DNA of 64,000 bases from Manis javanica. Lineage: Eukaryota > Chordata > Mammalia > Pholidota > Manidae. Below, piece after piece: positions 60,130 to 64,000 of the stretch (position 1 is the first letter of the stretch; each line of letters starts with the position of its first letter). The DNA lies in the NCBI RefSeq assembly GCF_040802235.1, contig NC_133158.1:23377001-23441000 (forward strand), read 5' to 3'. The notes below the pieces were generated by a model, which made no database searches, was not told where the DNA came from, and worked only from the letters and a program-made list of their open reading frames with translations. A program made the translations under genes and the position numbers.

Positions 60130-61450
60130 GGTTAAAACCTTCGAAAAGCGCCCCCCTTCCGGCTTCTGAAGTTCAGTGCCATATCCCCACCACTCAAATC
60201 CCTACGCTAGCCAGTTCTCAGCCCCAAAGCATAAGTGTTTGTTTCCCTGGCCAGGGCGCCTCAACGATCCCCCGAATTCCGAGTCTCCCGGAGGCCAGAG
60301 GTTTGGGTACCCGGGCAGGTCGCGCCTCCTTGTGCCCCGATAGACGGGTTGCAGAGGAAGGTGGCATCGCTTCGTTGTATTCCCCATCTTTAAGCAGCAC
60401 ATTCTCTGCACGCCCGCACGAGAATCGTGTTGAACATCTTCGGGTGCTTGGGGTTCAGGCGAGACGCCCTTTCCCAGTTTCGCGCGCAGGGAGACGCGGT
60501 CTTCGCTCCCGGCAGGGCCCGGCAGGTGCGGCGCGGGGCGCGCCCCTCCTCCGGCTGCGCACTGAGCATGCTCAGCCCGCCGCGCGCCCGGCGCGCCCTC
60601 CCCGTGCCGCTCCTCCCGGCGCCGCGTCTCCGCCTCCTCCGGGCTGAGGAGCCGGCAGCCCCAACTCCGCCGCGCCGGGTTTTTTGAGGCGCCGCGAGCG
60701 CTAGGAGGGAGGGGAGCGCCGCACCAGAAAGATCCCGGGGTTCAACACCAGGATTGGTCGCAAGTAGGACGCTTTCGCCCCTACGCCGGGCCGCCCGGGC
60801 TGTGCCGTAGTCGCACCTGAGGCTGTAGCGGGCGCCGCGCTCAGGTGCTGAGGTAAGTGTGGCGCGAGATACCCGGGTCCCCTCCATTCTCCGCGCGTGC
60901 GGCTCCGGACGCCCCGGCTTTGGCTTTGGGGAAAGGTCGGGTCCTTGGAGACTGAAGGGTGGAGGGAGGCTACCTGGTGTTGTGGACCTTACCGCCCTGA
61001 CCGGGCAGCCCTTCGGGGTCGGGGCCGCCGCCGCAGAACGCCCTGAACTCGGCAGGAGGCAGGGCCCCGACGACGCCACCGTGACCCCATGGCGACCCTT
61101 CTTTTTGGTCAGAAAATAAGTTTGTTGAGCAGCGAAGGCAGCCACAAAACAAGGAGCCTAGAGCCTTAATGCTTCAGGAACCCTTAAAACCAGCTTCTCC
61201 AACTGACTCAGTCAGTTGCTCCTTCGTGCGCCCTAGCTCCTGGCGCGCGGTTCTCGGCGAGTTTCCTTCTGATGTTGGCCCCGCGGCTCGCATTGCCCGG
61301 CTGCAGCCCAGAGTAGAGGATGGCGAACTTGGGCAGGGGTTTGAAGGGACTTGGGACTAAGGGAACACCAGCTCGTAGCTGTGGTGGAAGAAGCCGTGTT
61401 GGAACAGACACTGATTCTGAGGGCGGCTGCTGAGTGCCAGGCTCTGTGCT
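60130..61450. promoter_or_regulatory. CpG island, probable gene promoter
   Basis: The sequence turns sharply GC-rich and CpG-dense, most strongly at 60380-61100, in contrast to the CpG-poor 60 kb before it. There is no TATA box. A perfect 12-bp palindrome, TGAGCATGCTCA, sits at 60563-60574 next to a TGCGCA motif. The density of intact CpGs means the region is normally unmethylated in the germ line, the usual mark of a constitutive or developmental promoter. Long open frames here on both strands are a by-product of GC richness. Confidence 0.85.
60380..60852 (+). other. Probable untranslated first exon, splice donor at 60852/60853
   Basis: A consensus 5' splice site, GAG|GTAAGT, lies at 60850-60858 inside the CpG island. 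It is a good candidate for the end of exon 1 of a plus-strand gene. The start is only estimated. No long open frame with a good start leads into the donor, so the exon would be mostly 5' UTR. I do not recognise the gene, and no later exon is evident before the window ends. Confidence 0.4.
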
Positions 61451-64000
61451 AAGCTCTGGGGGTACAGCGGCGAACCACATTTGAACAGGTCCCTGTTCTT
61501 ATGACACGTAGCTGGTATATCCTGGTTCTGTCGAGGGAGCTTGTACGGGTGGTGGTCATTTCCAGCAACTTAAGGGGATTTGCAGTTTCTTTCGAAAGAC
61601 GAAGGCAACCTCCTCTTCTCCTTGCCGGAACCCAGACACCGGCGAGATGTGCTCCAAGGACTCCGCAGACACCAACCCGCTCGCTCTCTTTTTCTGGAAC
61701 GGAGGGCTCAAAACCTGCGTGCATTTCCTCTTTGTGCTTCATGTAGATATCTTATTAAAGAAGGGTGTGGAGGTGACGGTAGGAGGACGTGGGCTCCTGA
61801 ATCTCTCTGAACCAGTCAGGGAGTCTGATGCATGAAAACATTTTGCAGCACAGCGGAGCCCGTGCAGGGAGGCGGCAGCGCGCAGCGGGAAGCTGAGGAG
61901 GTTGGTTGCCGGCCGGGGTTGCCAGATTTGGAGAGAAAAGGCTTGCGGAGGTTGTGTGGGGCGAATCAGTGTGACTGCTGACCTTGGGTGGGTGGACTGC
62001 GTGGAGGTCGGGTAGTGGATCTTGGTGTCTGTTGGAGGTGTGCTTGCAAGGAGGAGCTCTGGGGAGGCATGCTCATGGAACTTTTTCTAGTTTTCCTACT
62101 GGAATCAACATAGGGGCGGGGAATGTTTGAGTAACAGTGTCTTAATTGTATGGGATGCTCCTGCAATTTATTGTGATGGGAACTGGATATTTCAAGGAAT
62201 AATTCCATATAACATTCGTTTGGACACTTAATATAGTAGTTTGGAATGTGCTTTTATTTTGAGGTTTATGGTTTATGTCCACAGGGCGTGGGGTAGAGAA
62301 GCATAAATTTAGGCTGTAGATTACCATACAGGCACATCTACACTGTAGCAATTACAGTCGGGCCGATTAGCAAGTTTGCTCTCTCTGGTTAACCAAGTGG
62401 GTGAAAAGAACATTGTTTCATGGAGGTAGACACATTGAGACGATTTTCGTGGCATTTATGAGAAAATTCACACTCACCCTTAACTTTATTTTTGCTATCT
62501 TCATCTTGATTTCATTGACGACTTGTGGGCATCTTCCCGATGGGTTGTTTGTGTATTAGACTGCTAAGGATCAAATTCAAGTTCCAAGGGAGTATTATTT
62601 TTGTCACCTTACAAAATGCTATTGATTTTTTTGTTTGTTTGTTTAAACTGGCTTCAACTGTTCTGGGCTGATGAGGTGGAATCATGATGATAAGTTTCAT
62701 TATATTTCTGTGTGGACCCTGTGAGGTTGCTGGCAAGCATGAAATAACTGACTTTTAAACTTAGGGACTAATACTATAAGAAGTGACCTGTTCTTTGAGG
62801 ATGCAGGTCAGAGCCATTTGGAAATTTCAGCAGAGGCAGATTTCCTTATTTGCAGTCTTTATAAAAACATTTTTCCATTCCTTTAACTTGGGAAATTTTG
62901 TTTCCTTGTGTCAGTTCAGCACCTCATTCCATAGTGATTCATATTGATAGGACATTAATAGTGAATAGAGAGTAAGCCTTTCAAATAATGTAGGATTTTT
63001 TATCATCCAGTTATTTTGCCTAGTTCCCTCCTTTTTATTAAGCAGTAGGTCTTTTGATTATTTTCCCTCTAAACACTGAATCTTTGGGGTAGAGTTTTTC
63101 TTCTGAAAGGTATATACAGGACATGTTACTGTGATTTAGGTCGTACAAAATAAAAGTAACCTGAATAATTAAACTTCTCAACAGAAAAGCTTCTCCCCTT
63201 TATACTGACTTTTCTGCCAAGTTTGTCTGATAATGTTTTTAACTTGTTGGATTCCTCTTGATTATTCAAAGATGTAGACATAATATGCATAAGTTTTAAT
63301 CTTTCTAAAGAATTAAACTTTTGTGAAAACATGCTTTTATATGATTTTAATTGAATTAATCTATTTCATATAGTAAGCAGGGATATGTCTGTATTAACAG
63401 ATGTGGAGAGTTTTGTTGTTTTAATTTTCCATAAGTCTGGTGAAGGAACCAGATCTATGACCTATACTTACTGGTCTTCATACTTTCTTGACTATATACT
63501 ATCAGAAGAAAATTTGATGATAATCACTAAAATTATTCATAAATTATACACATATACTGTTTATGTTATGAACCATATACAGAAAGAAACTAAAGGATAA
63601 AGTAAAACTTCTATTATGAAACACAAGTTCTAATATTTTCTTTCTGTACTCCAGTGGATTGTTTTACACAGCCCCTGAGGTGCATACCCCACTGGGAAAG
63701 TCACCAATGATTTGGAATTTTTTTACTTTTCTCTCCTTATCTCTGACTCTGCCATTTATTATCTCTGATACTGTAGCCAGTTGCAGAACTGCTAGAAATT
63801 TGTGTCTCCTGTAACAGATAGGTTAAGAGCACTTATTTCCTTATCATGGACTCAAAGGTGGATGGAATGAGGCATAAGAAATGAATGTGATCTAGGGGTT
63901 ATCCTAGATCTTGCAAACTGAATATGCAGATAAAAAAATAAAGTTTTAATTAAAAGACTAAAGTCCCATGGTCAGAAAGTGACAAAATCAAGGAATAAAT
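61451..64000. other. Probable first intron or intergenic, no exon seen
   Basis: GC content falls back after about 61950. A GC box (ggggcgggg) occurs near 62114. No coding exon or RNA gene can be supported. Confidence 0.5.

Noticed and set aside
60390..61145. 251-codon open frame on the minus strand in the CpG island
   Set aside because: The composition is Arg/Ala/Pro/Gly-rich as expected from random GC-rich sequence, no domain is visible, and similar long frames occur on the other strand.
61580..61835. Possible coding exon with ATG and a pyrimidine-rich acceptor-like stretch near 61610-61630
   Set aside because: The frames are short and overlapping, no family is recognised, and the acceptor is weak.

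Overview
This window is nuclear DNA from a placental mammal. The evidence is long AT-rich intergenic sequence, LINE-1 copies of several ages, MIR, MER5A-like and MLT1-like fossils, a gammaretrovirus-type provirus, and one CpG island near the right end. I see no Alu, B1, CAN-SINE or ruminant-type SINE. My best guess from memory is a SINE-poor, L1-rich lineage such as pangolin, at low confidence. No protein-coding host gene can be supported. Almost every long reading frame lies in a transposable element.

Layout. 1-5068 is a decayed minus-strand L1 with a GC-rich, tandemly repeated 5' UTR; it abuts an older L1 scrap (5072-5246). 5.2-34 kb is gene-free host DNA with MIR pieces, a MER5A split by a 5'-truncated L1 (15-bp target duplication), a 180-bp palindrome (10686-10865), several ancient L1/HAL1-like segments and an MLT1-like LTR. 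34527-42810 is an 8.3-kb minus-strand L1 flanked by one 11-bp target duplication. Between its own poly(A) tail and the outer poly(A) it carries about 1.8 kb of a retroviral 3' end: an env transmembrane region, polypurine tract, U3 and R, ending at a retroviral AATAAA signal. This composite inserted into one arm of a long inverted repeat (34035-34526 plus 42811-42880).

46391-55962 is a complete but defective minus-strand class I provirus. It has two almost identical LTRs, a 5-bp target duplication (GCTAC), a tRNA-Pro primer site, gag, pol, env and a polypurine tract. A second LTR of the same family, with its own 5-bp duplication (CTGAG), sits inside gag in the same orientation. gag and pol share a frame and are separated by UGA-CGG. 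58515-58978 is an unrelated LTR on the plus strand. 60.13-61.45 kb is a CpG island with a consensus splice donor at 60852/60853, probably the promoter and untranslated first exon of a plus-strand gene whose coding part lies beyond the window.

Nothing here forms an operon or pathway. What ties the window together is nested mobile-element history. The strongest candidate for something not yet described is the L1 that ends in retroviral sequence.
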